Source: Candidatus Acidiferrum typicum (GTDB taxonomy: Bacteria > Acidobacteriota > Terriglobia > Acidiferrales > UBA7541). Taken from it: a DNA stretch of 64,000 nt. Positions 27,811 through 36,972 of the stretch are shown here, one piece after another. The notes under the pieces were generated by a model, which worked only from the letters and a program-made list of their open reading frames with translations, was not told where the DNA came from and made no database searches. The translations under genes and the position numbers were made by a program. The stretch is from positions 62,001 through 126,000 of the forward strand of contig JAOAPV010000114.1 in NCBI GenBank assembly GCA_025463055.1, in the 5' to 3' direction. Every line of letters starts with the position of its first letter. Within the stretch, counting starts at the first letter, position 1.

Positions 27811-29073
27811 CTACTGCGGAACCTCTTTTTCCGCCTGCCTCAGCGCACTCACATCCATCACCAAGTCGCCGCCCTCAACACGCGCGGACACGCCAACAGG
27901 ATTGCAGCCGCCAGCTTCGCCAATCGACGGCACATAAATCGCCGAGCCGCAGTGCCGGCAGACCACGTTCTGCCCATCCTGCCGGTAGCCTTCCGCACCG
28001 CAAATCCGGCAAGCATCCAGCGCCGTCCCATACCCATTCGGCTTCTTGATGACCATGAAGCGCAGCGATTGACCGTCAACATTCACGGTGAACAAATGCA
28101 TGTTCGAGTCCTGAACCTCGCTCAACGGAACGCGCACCTCGTTCCCAACCGCGGTAATTGGCCGCGCGGCCGGCGGCGCCGAATTCGCCCGCGTATAGAT
28201 AAAGTCTGCCGTGAGCACCAATATGACTGTCATGCACCCGACGGCCCCCGTCATCATCCAGCGCTGCGCCCGGCGATTCTGCGACTCGACCAGCCGCCGT
28301 TCGGCATCGCCCATCGCTTCTTTCGCCGATTTGGCGTGCGTAGCGGACTGCCATTCCCGAAAAATCAGCAGCGCCGCCGCCCCAAACACAAACACAAAGA
28401 AAAACAATTCATTCCGCACGATGGGGCCGATCAGCGCCATCTCGTGCTTGCTCGAAGGCAGCCAGCCCGCCTCGCTCAGCTCGTGCAGCCCGGTCAACGC
28501 CAATTGAAACGCCACCAGCGTCAAAATCGCGCTGGTCACTGCAAAAAATCGGTGCAATGGCACGCGCAGGGTGCCCTTGAAGAAGAAAACCCCAACAGCC
28601 ACCGCACCCGCGATGCCCAGAATGGTCCCAATCCACGTCTGCAAGCCTTCGGTGGACATCTCCACGGCACGCAAGATCAGCGCCAACTCCGCGCCTTCGC
28701 GCACGACCATCAAAAACACAAACAGAAATATTCCCAGGCCGGCGGCACGCCCCGCGCGCACAGCATAAGACTCCACTTTTTGCTCGATATCTTTTTTCAG
28801 ATGCCGCGCAACGCGGTTCATCCAAACGATCATCGTAATCACAAAGAAGGCGGCGAGGAGCAGCATCAGGCCTTCAAAACCGTCTTCGCTAATGCGCCAG
28901 TGCTGCAAAGCCATAGCAACAGCCAAGCTCAGCGCCGTAGCAGTGGCCACGCCGTACCAGGCAAAGCGCGCGAGATGCGAGCGGCCTGTACGCGACAAAT
29001 ACACGAGGATGATGCCAACAACGAGCGCAGCTTCCACACCTTCACGGAGGGCAATGAGAAAGGCAGCGAGCAA
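27811..29073 (-). CDS. FTR1 iron permease fused to DUF2318 Fe-S-like domain
   Basis: 420 residues. Residues 1-245 are the seven-helix FTR1/Fip1/EfeU permease with both iron-translocation motifs: R10-E-G-V-E14 and R125-E-G-A-E129. A membrane helix near 272-292 leads to a C-terminal DUF2318-type domain with C355, C358, C372, C375 and C390, likely an Fe-S or zinc site. In Campylobacter these two parts are separate proteins (Cj1658 and Cj1660) flanking P19. Start is TTG with GGAG eight bases upstream. First gene of the operon. EfeO/EfeB or P19 partners are absent here. Confidence 0.9.
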   Translation of the reverse strand: MLAAFLIALREGVEAALVVGIILVYLSRTGRSHLARFAWYGVATATALSLAVAMALQHWRISEDGFEGLMLLLAAFFVITMIVWMNRVARHLKKDIEQKVESYAVRAGRAAGLGIFLFVFLMVVREGAELALILRAVEMSTEGLQTWIGTILGIAGAVAVGVFFFKGTLRVPLHRFFAVTSAILTLVAFQLALTGLHELSEAGWLPSSKHEMALIGPIVRNELFFFVFVFGAAALLIFREWQSATHAKSAKEAMGDAERRLVESQNRRAQRWMMTGAVGCMTVILVLTADFIYTRANSAPPAARPITAVGNEVRVPLSEVQDSNMHLFTVNVDGQSLRFMVIKKPNGYGTALDACRICGAEGYRQDGQNVVCRHCGSAIYVPSIGEAGGCNPVGVSARVEGGDLVMDVSALRQAEKEVPQ

Positions 29074-29093
29074 GAAAACTCCAGTTGAAAATG

Positions 29094-29142
29094 AGTTGCA
29101 ACTACAAATCCAAGTTTACGCGCCGCGCCCGGCCAGCGTCAA
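29094..29142 (-). promoter_or_regulatory. Promoter and palindromic operator candidate of the iron operon
   Basis: Read on the minus strand, TTGACG (29142-29137), an 18-base spacer and TAAACT (29118-29113) form a fair sigma-70 promoter. A perfect 10-bp palindrome AGTTGCAACT (29103-29094) lies where transcription would begin and 21 bases before the FTR1 start. The half-site AGTTG recurs six bases downstream on the minus strand as CAACT. A repressor bound here would block initiation. The regulator is unknown; the ABC-linked DtxR domain or a Fur-type protein are candidates. Confidence 0.4.
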
Positions 29143-29199
29143 GCCGCACTCCCCGCGCACTTCCTCGCGTAGAATGATGGTGCCTCGAGCCAGCCATTC

Positions 29200-32100
29200 A
29201 TGAGCCCAGCCTCCCTGCGCCAAGCCGCGTCGCTTGTGTTGTCCGCGCTACTCTGCGCCTCAGCTCCCGCGCAGCAGCCACAGCTCTCGTCGACGGCTCC
29301 CAACGCCCTCGTTCGCCCTGATCCGAAACGCGCGGAAAAGCTAGTCGAGCGCGGAGAAAAGGCGGAAGCCGACGGCCGCAACGATGAAGCCCTGCTGGCC
29401 TACGACGAAGCGGCTCGCCTCGCACCGCAGAACCTCGCGCTCGCCAGCCGTGGCGCGGGCCTGCGTTCCAGGCTGATTCGCGAACACGTCGACAAGGCCG
29501 AGCAATTAGCCCTAGCCGGCAAGCTCCCGCAAGCCAGGGAAGAGCTCACCGTAGCCATGCGCATCGACCCTTCCAACAGAATCGTCGCCGAGCGCTACGC
29601 CCAAATGGAATCCATGCGAGACGATGAGCCGGCCCTGCCCGCAACCGAAATCTCCGGTATGCCACAACTAAAGCCGCAGCCGGGAAGACACAGCTTCGAC
29701 CTTCACGGCGACACGCGCAGCGCCTACGAGCAAGTTGCGCAGGCCTTTGGCGTAAAGGTTCTCTTCGACCCCGACGTCGTTTCGCGTCAAGTGCACATGC
29801 ACCTCGACAACGTGGATTTCAACACGGCCGTCTCCCTCCTGGGTTCGACAACGGCAACTTTTTGGACGCCGGTGAACGCCAGCCAAATGTTTGTGGCCCC
29901 GGACACCCTGGAAAAGCGCCGCCAGTTCGGCTTGCAGGCGGAGCAAACTTTTCCTCTGCCCTCCTCGGCGAGTCCCGAGGAAATGACCGAACTTCTGCGC
30001 ATGCTGCGTGAGATAACCGGCACAGCGCGCATCGACCTGAGCACCAGCAGCCACACCATCACCATGCGCGACGCCCCCGCTCGGTTGGCGCTGGCCGCCG
30101 AGTTGATCCACGACGTCGATCGCGCGCGCGGCGAGCTCATGCTCGATATCGAACTGCTTGAGGTCGACCGCAACAAAGCGCAGCAGCTGGGCATAACTCC
30201 GCCTTCGTCGGCGCAGGCTTTCTTGATCAACCCAAGCGACGTGCGCGCCCTGCAGAAAGCCACGGACTTAAATAATGCGCTCACGATTCTGGGACAGCTG
30301 CTCAGCGCAAAAGGACTTTCCAGCATTCCGGGTTTCACCCTGATTGGCGGCGGCTACACCACATTTTTGCTTACGTTACCCGGCGTGGCCGCCAATTTCT
30401 CTGACGCGCTCAGCCTGGTACAAAGCGGCCGCCAGGTTTTGCTCCGCGCGCAGGACGGTAAGCCCGCGACCTTCTTCGTCGGCGATCACTTTCCGGTCAC
30501 GCTCTCTCTTTTGTCAGGCAGTCTCGGCACGGCCACCAATCCGAGCGCCAGCAATCCCTCATCGTTCCTTGGCGTGCCAACTCCCACCACTTTTCCCCAA
30601 ACCTCCTTCGCAGTCGGCAGCAATCCTGTCGCGCTGGCGTCCAGTGATTTCAACAACGACAATCTCCCAGACCTCGCCGTTGCGAATCAGGGCGATAACA
30701 CCGTCAGCATTTTGCTGAATCAAGATAACGGAAACTTCGTGGCCGCCACCAAATCCCCGATCGCCTTGGCGAAAACGGAGACTGCGCCTTCGGCCATCGC
30801 CGCCGGCACGCTCGGAAACACATTCGTCACCGCTACCGGCGTGACGGCTCAGGCCGCCGATCTGATCATCGCCAATTCCACTTCTAACAACGTAACGGTC
30901 CTGCTCGGCAACGGTGATGGCACGTTTCGCGAAGCTGCCGGCTCGCCGTACGCTGTTGGGAAAAATCCCAGTTCCGTGGTCATGGCGGATTTCAACGGTG
31001 ACGGCAATCCTGATTTCGCCGTGGCCAACAAGGACGACAACACCATCTCCGTGTTCAAGGGCAATGGCCAAGGTGGCTTTACGCAATTTCCGGGCTCGCC
31101 TTTCGCGCTGACCAATACCTCTACTGTTTCCGAGAAAGGACCGGTCGCCATGGTGATCGGCAACTTCCGCAACGCCACCAATGCAACAAACAATAGCCCC
31201 CAAGTGGACATCGCGGTGGTCAATCAGACTTCCAACAATGTCGCCATCTTGCTGAGCTCCGTCGACGCTAATTCCAATATCTCTTTCACCGAGGCCACGA
31301 ATTCCCCCATTGCCGTTGGCCAGTCGCCCGTAGCCATCGCCGTCGGCGACCTGAATTCAGACACGGTTTCCGATTTCGCCGTCGTCAATCAGGGCGACAA
31401 CACGGTTTCCATCCTTCTTGGCAGCAACAATCTCAATGCAACCTTCACCGCCGCGACCGGTTCTCCGCTACCCACCGCCACGACGCCAGCGGGCATCGTG
31501 ATTGCAAATTTTACCGGCGGCAACTTTCCTTCTCTGGCGGTTACCAATAAAGGTACAGGAACATTGGGCATCTACGTCGGTCTTGGCGCGGGCACATTTT
31601 CGAATCGCATCGAGATTGGCACGCCCGCCAGCCCGAGTGGCATCCTCACCGCCGTCTTGACCTCTACCGCACTGCCGGACGTCGCCCTGACGGCACTGGG
31701 CGCCACGGCGAACCAAGGCGTAGTCACCGTCATACAGGACTCCACAGCCTTCGCGACGGGCGCGAGCACGACGCAAACTCCTTACCCGGGGTCGGAATAT
31801 ATTGACCTCGGCGTGAAGGTCAAAGCCACACCGACGCTGCACCCCCATCACGAGGTTACGCTTCAACTCGAATTTGAAATCCGCGCGCTCGCGGGCGCTA
31901 ATATCAACGGTATTCCTGTCATAACCAATCGCACGCTGACACAAACCGTGCGCGTTAAGGACGACGAAACAACGCTCATTGGTGGATTACTGGACAACGA
32001 AGAAACACGTTCGCTGGTAGGTCTGCCCGGCTTGGCCAAAATTCCGGGACTGGGCTACGCTTTTGGTAACCGGAACAATTCGCTGAAGAATACGGAATTT

Positions 32101-32241
32101 ATGATTCTCATCACGCCGCGCAGGCTGCGTGATCCGATTCGCAACGCACGCACGATCTACGCTGGACGCGGCGAGCCCGCAACTGGCCGCGGCTCGATTC
32201 GAGGCGTTCCGCAACAAGGTCCAGAGCAGCCGCAACCTTGA
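29200..32241 (+). CDS. Secretin-family outer-membrane protein with TPR N-terminus and inserted FG-GAP propeller
   Basis: 1013 residues. After a signal peptide, residues 42-140 form two or three TPR-like repeats. Residues 165-310 match secretin N-domains. The secretin core starts near 312 (LMLDIELLEVDRNKAQQLGI), reaches FVGDHFPV at 426-433, then is interrupted by about 430 residues, 468-850 of which are FG-GAP/VCBS repeats (ADFNGDGNPDFAVAN, LLGNGDGTF). The core resumes at EYIDLGVKVKATP (866) and ends with the GGLLDNEETRSLVGLPGLAKIPGLGYAF signature. It would form a gated ring channel of type II secretion or type IV pili. No other T2SS or pilus gene is adjacent. Confidence 0.85.
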   Translation: MSPASLRQAASLVLSALLCASAPAQQPQLSSTAPNALVRPDPKRAEKLVERGEKAEADGRNDEALLAYDEAARLAPQNLALASRGAGLRSRLIREHVDKAEQLALAGKLPQAREELTVAMRIDPSNRIVAERYAQMESMRDDEPALPATEISGMPQLKPQPGRHSFDLHGDTRSAYEQVAQAFGVKVLFDPDVVSRQVHMHLDNVDFNTAVSLLGSTTATFWTPVNASQMFVAPDTLEKRRQFGLQAEQTFPLPSSASPEEMTELLRMLREITGTARIDLSTSSHTITMRDAPARLALAAELIHDVDRARGELMLDIELLEVDRNKAQQLGITPPSSAQAFLINPSDVRALQKATDLNNALTILGQLLSAKGLSSIPGFTLIGGGYTTFLLTLPGVAANFSDALSLVQSGRQVLLRAQDGKPATFFVGDHFPVTLSLLSGSLGTATNPSASNPSSFLGVPTPTTFPQTSFAVGSNPVALASSDFNNDNLPDLAVANQGDNTVSILLNQDNGNFVAATKSPIALAKTETAPSAIAAGTLGNTFVTATGVTAQAADLIIANSTSNNVTVLLGNGDGTFREAAGSPYAVGKNPSSVVMADFNGDGNPDFAVANKDDNTISVFKGNGQGGFTQFPGSPFALTNTSTVSEKGPVAMVIGNFRNATNATNNSPQVDIAVVNQTSNNVAILLSSVDANSNISFTEATNSPIAVGQSPVAIAVGDLNSDTVSDFAVVNQGDNTVSILLGSNNLNATFTAATGSPLPTATTPAGIVIANFTGGNFPSLAVTNKGTGTLGIYVGLGAGTFSNRIEIGTPASPSGILTAVLTSTALPDVALTALGATANQGVVTVIQDSTAFATGASTTQTPYPGSEYIDLGVKVKATPTLHPHHEVTLQLEFEIRALAGANINGIPVITNRTLTQTVRVKDDETTLIGGLLDNEETRSLVGLPGLAKIPGLGYAFGNRNNSLKNTEFMILITPRRLRDPIRNARTIYAGRGEPATGRGSIRGVPQQGPEQPQP

Positions 32242-32247
32242 GGTCTG

Positions 32248-33222
32248 CTAGGGCAGCGGTTCGAAAACTACAATGGGTTGATACGTACGCGGCACAACCG
32301 CTTCCGCGATTGCAATAAGGCTGTTTTGCTGGCTGAATACGCGTAGCCGGGGTGGCCGCGGTTCGCCGCCATCGAGTTCCGTGGTGGCTCCAGGCACAGG
32401 CTCCACGCGTCCGGGCTGCACCTGCGCCAGTGTCACGTTGAACTTTGTCCCATGCCGCACGCGCCGCTCGATTATTGGCAGCACATTCACTTTAGGAAAA
32501 TTCGGCAGCAGATTTTCAAGCCGAATGACATACTCGGCGAACTTCCCGGCTCGCGCCCCTTCGGCCAGCTCTTCCAACTTTATCGCTTGCTCCAGCGAAA
32601 ATTCGCCAACTGCGGTTCGCTCAATTTCCGCAAGATGCGCTCCACATCCGAGCTGCTGCCCCATTTCGTGGGCCAGCGAACGAATATACGTGCCCGAAGA
32701 GCACTCGATCACAAAACGGGCGACGTTACCCTCAACTTCCTTCAATTTGTATTCGAACAACTCAACGTCCACCGCTTTTAGCTCGACCGGTTGTTTCTTA
32801 CGTGCCAGCTCATACGCTGGGCGCCCTTTTACTTTTTTCGCTGAGAAAGCCGGCGGCATCTGCTGAAAGCGCCCGACACGTTCGCCGGCTAATCTCTCCA
32901 GCACAGATTGATCCAGGGCCGGGTGGGCGTCCGTCCCTTGGGCCTCACCGTCGGAGTCGTAAGTGTCCGTAGCAAAACCGAAGCGAAATCCCGCGGTATA
33001 TCGTTTCCGGCGGCCAGAATAGAACTGCACCAGGCGGGTGGCGCGCCCCAGCAGCAGCACCAAGACACCTGTAGCCAGCGGGTCGAGCGTCCCGAGATGC
33101 CCGATCTGGCGAAAACCGGCAAGGTGCCGCACCGCATCCACTACGTCGTGCGATGTCTTTCCCTTTGGCTTGTCGATTACCAGTGCGCCGTCGAAAGGCG
33201 CAGCTTGCGGTTGTTTTGGCAT
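32248..33222 (-). CDS. truB: tRNA pseudouridine(55) synthase
   Basis: 324 residues, TruB length. It isomerises U55 in the T-loop of tRNAs. N-terminal GALVIDKPKGKTSHDVV and catalytic motif GHLGTLDPLATGVL (catalytic Asp in LDP) are at about 13 and 43. It is the last gene of the rimP-nusA-infB operon, 25 bases after rbfA, in the order known from many bacteria. Confidence 0.97.
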   Translation of the reverse strand: MPKQPQAAPFDGALVIDKPKGKTSHDVVDAVRHLAGFRQIGHLGTLDPLATGVLVLLLGRATRLVQFYSGRRKRYTAGFRFGFATDTYDSDGEAQGTDAHPALDQSVLERLAGERVGRFQQMPPAFSAKKVKGRPAYELARKKQPVELKAVDVELFEYKLKEVEGNVARFVIECSSGTYIRSLAHEMGQQLGCGAHLAEIERTAVGEFSLEQAIKLEELAEGARAGKFAEYVIRLENLLPNFPKVNVLPIIERRVRHGTKFNVTLAQVQPGRVEPVPGATTELDGGEPRPPRLRVFSQQNSLIAIAEAVVPRTYQPIVVFEPLP

Positions 33223-33247
33223 GAAGTCAGAAGGCGTAACCGAACAT

Positions 33248-33619
33248 TCAGGGCGTAGAAGAAGGCTTATCCTTCTTCATGTCGTTCAGCAGTTGCTCGA
33301 TGCGTTCAACATGCTCTTGCGAAAGATCCAGCGTGAAGTGCAGCTCCGGCAGGCGTCGCAATTGCAGCCGTTCGATGATCTCGCTGCGAATGTAACCCGA
33401 CGCGTGCTCCAGCGCTTTAATCGCGTCGGTCTGCTCTTTGCTGCTGCCCCGCATGCTCACGAACACGCGTGCATGCTTCATGTCCGGCTGGACGCGCACT
33501 TCGCTGACCACCACCATGCCCTCGAGCCGCGGATCCTTCAACTCGCCTGCCAGCATGGCGTTGATTTCATGGGCAATTTCCTCGCCCACGCGTTCATGAC
33601 GGTGATTTGTCGGACTCAT
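33248..33619 (-). CDS. rbfA: 30S ribosome-binding factor A
   Basis: 123 residues, usual size. RbfA helps the late maturation of the 30S subunit and 16S 5' processing. Recognisable features are HERVGEEIAHEINAMLAGELKDPRLEGMVVVSEV and LRRLPELHFTLDLSQEHVERIEQLL, the KH-like fold of the family. It begins directly after the stop of the DUF503 gene with no bases between, so translation is likely coupled. Confidence 0.95.
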   Translation of the reverse strand: MSPTNHRHERVGEEIAHEINAMLAGELKDPRLEGMVVVSEVRVQPDMKHARVFVSMRGSSKEQTDAIKALEHASGYIRSEIIERLQLRRLPELHFTLDLSQEHVERIEQLLNDMKKDKPSSTP

Positions 33620-33901
33620 TTAAATCATTTCCACGACGTGATTGATCAGGACCGGACCTAGCAACCGGTCCGCTTCCCTCAACACCAATTGCAGCGATTC
33701 CTCAACGTGCTGTTCGGCGGTAGACAACGTCACCACGCCGATGATCGACCGCTGCCACACTTCCTGATATTCCATCTCCGCCACGGCAACGTTGAAGTGC
33801 CGCCGCAGCCGGTCTTTCAAGCTGCGTACGATCTGCCGCTTGTCCTTCAGCGAATGTGCATGCGGGATGTGCAACTCAAGGGTAAGTAGGCCGACCGGCA
33901 T
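33620..33901 (-). CDS. ylxP: DUF503 protein (YlxP-like)
   Basis: 93 residues. DUF503 hallmarks LELHIPHAHSLKDKRQIVRSLKDRLRRHFNVAVAE are at residues 6-40. The function is not well defined; its conserved position between infB and rbfA, as in Bacillus, implies a role in ribosome or RNA metabolism. It lies 27 bases downstream of infB. Confidence 0.9.
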   Translation of the reverse strand: MPVGLLTLELHIPHAHSLKDKRQIVRSLKDRLRRHFNVAVAEMEYQEVWQRSIIGVVTLSTAEQHVEESLQLVLREADRLLGPVLINHVVEMI

Positions 33902-33928
33902 GAGCGGCTCCGCGGGGACGGAAACAGT

Positions 33929-36900
33929 TTATCTACGAGACGCGGGCGCGCTGCTCTGCGCTGCGGCTTCCGCGGCGCTCAGCTTCATCACCTGGAAGCA
34001 TTCCAGTATATCGCCAACTTTCACGTCGTTGAAATTCGCAATGCCCGCGCCGCATTCAAAGCCTGTGCGTACTTCGCTGGCGTCGTCCTTGAAGCGCTTC
34101 AGCGAACTTAGCTTGGACGTGTAGATGATCGCGCCGTCTCGCACCACGCGGATCTGCGCGTCGCGCTTGAGCACGCCATCTACTACATAGCAGCCTGCCA
34201 CCGTGCCCGCACCCTTCACGCGGAATGTATTGCGCACTTCCGCGCGTCCCACGTACGTCTCCTGAATCACCGGCTCCAGCAGGCCTTCCATGGCCTTCTT
34301 AAGCTCGTCGGAAACTTCGTAAATGATGGTATGCGTGCGAACGTCCACATGCTCTTGCTGCGCCAGCTCCAAGGCTTTGCGGTCCGGACGTACCCCAAAC
34401 GCAATCACGATTGCGCCCGATGCTGACGCCAGGAGGATGTCGTTTTCCGTCACCGCACCCACGCCCGAGCCTATAATCTTCAGCTTTACCTGATCCGTCG
34501 AAAGCTTCGGCAGCATTTCGCTGAGCACTTCCACCGAACCTTGCACGTCGGCCTTGATAACAATTCCCAATTCCTTCACGTCGCCGGACTTCAACTGTTC
34601 GTGCAGTTGATCCAGCGTGATGCGCGCACCGGAAGTGCGTGCCATCGCGGCGTCGCGCTGCTTACCTTGCCGGTATTCGACAATGTGCCGCGCTTTTGCT
34701 TCGTCCGTAACCTGGAAGTTGTCGCCTGCTTCCGGCACGCCCTGCAAACCCAACACTTCCACTGGCGTAGACGGCGGCGCGTCTGTCACCGTGCGCCCAT
34801 GATCGTCGAACATCGCGCGCACTTTGCCGAACACCGCGCCGCAAATGAAAAAGTCACTCGGCTTCAAAGTTCCGTTCTGCACAAGGATAGTCGCCACTGG
34901 CCCGCGCCCTTTATCCACGCGCGATTCCAGCACCGTGCCCGTTGCCGGCGCGTCCGGATTCGCCTTCAACTCGCGCAAGTCCGCCACCAGCAGCAGCGTT
35001 TCCAGCAACTTATCGATTCCCGTTTTTTGCTTGGCCGAAACTTCCACAAATTCCGTGTCGCCGCCCCACTCCGCGGGCAGCAACCCGTTGTCCGCGAGCT
35101 GCCGCTTCACGCGCTCCAGCTGCGCGTCCGGCTTATCAATCTTGTTGATTGCTACCACGATCGCTACGTTCGCCGCTTTAGCGTGATCGATCGCTTCTTT
35201 CGTCTGTGGCATGACGCCGTCGTCCGCCGCCACGACCAGCACTACAATGTCCGTCACCTTCGCGCCCCGCGCACGCATCCGCGTGAACGCCTCATGGCCC
35301 GGCGTATCGATGAACACTACGCTGCGATTGTTCACCTGCACTTTGTAAGCGCCGATGTGTTGCGTAATACCGCCCGCCTCGCCAGACGCCACGTCTTCGC
35401 TGCGAATCGCATCCAGCAAGCTCGTCTTGCCGTGATCCACGTGTCCCATCACGGTTACCACCGGCGGCCGCGGCTTCAGATTTTCCTTGGTCTCTTCCTT
35501 CGCAACCTCAAGCACCATCTCCTCTTCAAAGGAGACCACGCTCACAACGCCGCTAAACGCTTCCGCCAGCGTCGTTGCTGTCGGCACATCCAGCGCCTGG
35601 TTGATGCTGGCAAACACGCCCCGATCTAGCAGCGTCTTCAGCAATTCCTTTGCGCGCACGTCCAGCTTTTCCGCCAGCTCGCGAATTGTAATGCCTTCCG
35701 TAATCGTCACTTCCCGCGGAGGCCGCGGCTCTGGCGGCGCAATCACCGCCGCTACGGATCGCCCAGCTCCTGGACGCTGCCGCGTCGGGTGCAGCTTGCG
35801 CTCACCTTCAATCTCTCGCTTGTCCAACACCGGACGTTGCCGCTGTGTCGGCTTTCGCGTATAGAGCGGCTTGCCTGGCTCAGCCTTTGGAGGCGCCTTG
35901 TCCGGCGGCAACGGCGGCAACATCCCGGGGCGTCCCGGCGTACGCGGTCCCGGTCGCGTGCCGGCAGGCATCGGACCTCGTCGCTGCTCAAAAGGTCTTG
36001 GCTGACCTGCAGGTCCGCCACTTGATCCGCCCGGCCCTCCAGATCGCGAAGGATACGGACGTCCGCCTTGGCCAGCGGGCATTGGCCGCATCGGTTGTCC
36101 TGGACGCGGGCCGCCCTGACGCTGCCCTCCCTGGCCGGTATTTGGAAGGGGGCCGCGGTTACCGCCCGTCGGCATAGGTGGACGCACGGGCGCAGAAGGC
36201 CGTGTTGCCGTGCCTGGGCCCGCTCCTGGACGCGCTGCCGCCGATGGTTGTGTACCCGTGCTTTGCCCCGGCCGCGGTGGAGGACTGCCGCCCGCAGGCC
36301 GTTGCGTAGGAGACCCACTTGGTGCGGATGCTGGCGCTGATGGACCCGAAGGTCGAGCAGTAGATGGACCCGAAGGTCGAGTAGGAGCTGGACCGGAAGG
36401 TCGTGCAGCCGGCGCTGAAGGCCGAATTGGAGTCGCGGCAGGCGCACCTGTCGGAGGTGCATTCGGTGCAGGCTTTGCCGCACTAGGAACCGTAGGAGCA
36501 GGCGCCGCAGGCGTAGCTGTCGCGGGAGCCGCCGTGTTTGCTGGAGGAGCCGCAACCGCAGGTGCTGCGGGAGCAGGCGCAGTAACTGGCGCAGCCGGTT
36601 TCGGCGCCGCAGGCGCTGCCGTGCTTGTTACAGGTGTCGCAACAGGAGCTACGGGCTTCGGCGGGGCAACCGCAGGTGCCGCGGGAGCCGTCGCCGCAGA
36701 TGCAACAGCCGGACGCATACGCGCCGCCTTCGCTGCCGCATCCTTGGCGTCTTTTTCCGACTTGGCCTTGGCTTCTTCCGCCGCTTCCGCGTCCGCTACT
36801 CCCTGGATATGTTTCCGCACCTTCTCCGCAACATCCGCGGGAATGGAGCTCGAGTGCGTTTTCTTTTCCGTGACGCCGTAGCCCGCCAGCAGGTCAATAA

Positions 36901-36967
36901 TCGCCTTAGCCTTGACCTCCAGCTCGCGCGCCAGCTCATTGATTCGAACTTGATTTACGTCTGACAT
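33929..36967 (-). CDS. infB: Translation initiation factor IF-2
   Basis: 1012 residues. An N-terminal IF2_N helix domain ([26 protein letters not shown]) is followed by a low-complexity linker of nearly 300 residues rich in Ala, Pro and Gly, a second IF2_N ([34 protein letters not shown]), then the GTPase core with [31 protein letters not shown] and NKIDKP. C-terminal domains bind fMet-tRNA. The size is long for IF-2 because of the linker, as in other high-GC Gram-negative groups. It starts five bases after nusA, so no ylxR or ribosomal L7Ae-like gene intervenes. Confidence 0.97.
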   Translation of the reverse strand: MSDVNQVRINELARELEVKAKAIIDLLAGYGVTEKKTHSSSIPADVAEKVRKHIQGVADAEAAEEAKAKSEKDAKDAAAKAARMRPAVASAATAPAAPAVAPPKPVAPVATPVTSTAAPAAPKPAAPVTAPAPAAPAVAAPPANTAAPATATPAAPAPTVPSAAKPAPNAPPTGAPAATPIRPSAPAARPSGPAPTRPSGPSTARPSGPSAPASAPSGSPTQRPAGGSPPPRPGQSTGTQPSAAARPGAGPGTATRPSAPVRPPMPTGGNRGPLPNTGQGGQRQGGPRPGQPMRPMPAGQGGRPYPSRSGGPGGSSGGPAGQPRPFEQRRGPMPAGTRPGPRTPGRPGMLPPLPPDKAPPKAEPGKPLYTRKPTQRQRPVLDKREIEGERKLHPTRQRPGAGRSVAAVIAPPEPRPPREVTITEGITIRELAEKLDVRAKELLKTLLDRGVFASINQALDVPTATTLAEAFSGVVSVVSFEEEMVLEVAKEETKENLKPRPPVVTVMGHVDHGKTSLLDAIRSEDVASGEAGGITQHIGAYKVQVNNRSVVFIDTPGHEAFTRMRARGAKVTDIVVLVVAADDGVMPQTKEAIDHAKAANVAIVVAINKIDKPDAQLERVKRQLADNGLLPAEWGGDTEFVEVSAKQKTGIDKLLETLLLVADLRELKANPDAPATGTVLESRVDKGRGPVATILVQNGTLKPSDFFICGAVFGKVRAMFDDHGRTVTDAPPSTPVEVLGLQGVPEAGDNFQVTDEAKARHIVEYRQGKQRDAAMARTSGARITLDQLHEQLKSGDVKELGIVIKADVQGSVEVLSEMLPKLSTDQVKLKIIGSGVGAVTENDILLASASGAIVIAFGVRPDRKALELAQQEHVDVRTHTIIYEVSDELKKAMEGLLEPVIQETYVGRAEVRNTFRVKGAGTVAGCYVVDGVLKRDAQIRVVRDGAIIYTSKLSSLKRFKDDASEVRTGFECGAGIANFNDVKVGDILECFQVMKLSAAEAAAQSSAPASRR

Positions 36968-36972
36968 GCTTC

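Noticed and set aside
27754-29088. 444-codon open frame antisense to FTR1-DUF2318
   Set aside because: It is rich in His, Arg and Gln with no domain pattern, as expected for a shadow of a GC-rich membrane protein gene.
29094-29118. Fur box upstream of FTR1
   Set aside because: The sequence does not match the GATAATGAT-type Fur consensus well; only the AGTTGCAACT palindrome is supported.
34541-35629. 362-codon open frame antisense to infB
   Set aside because: Covers the conserved GTPase region of IF-2; no recognisable protein features.
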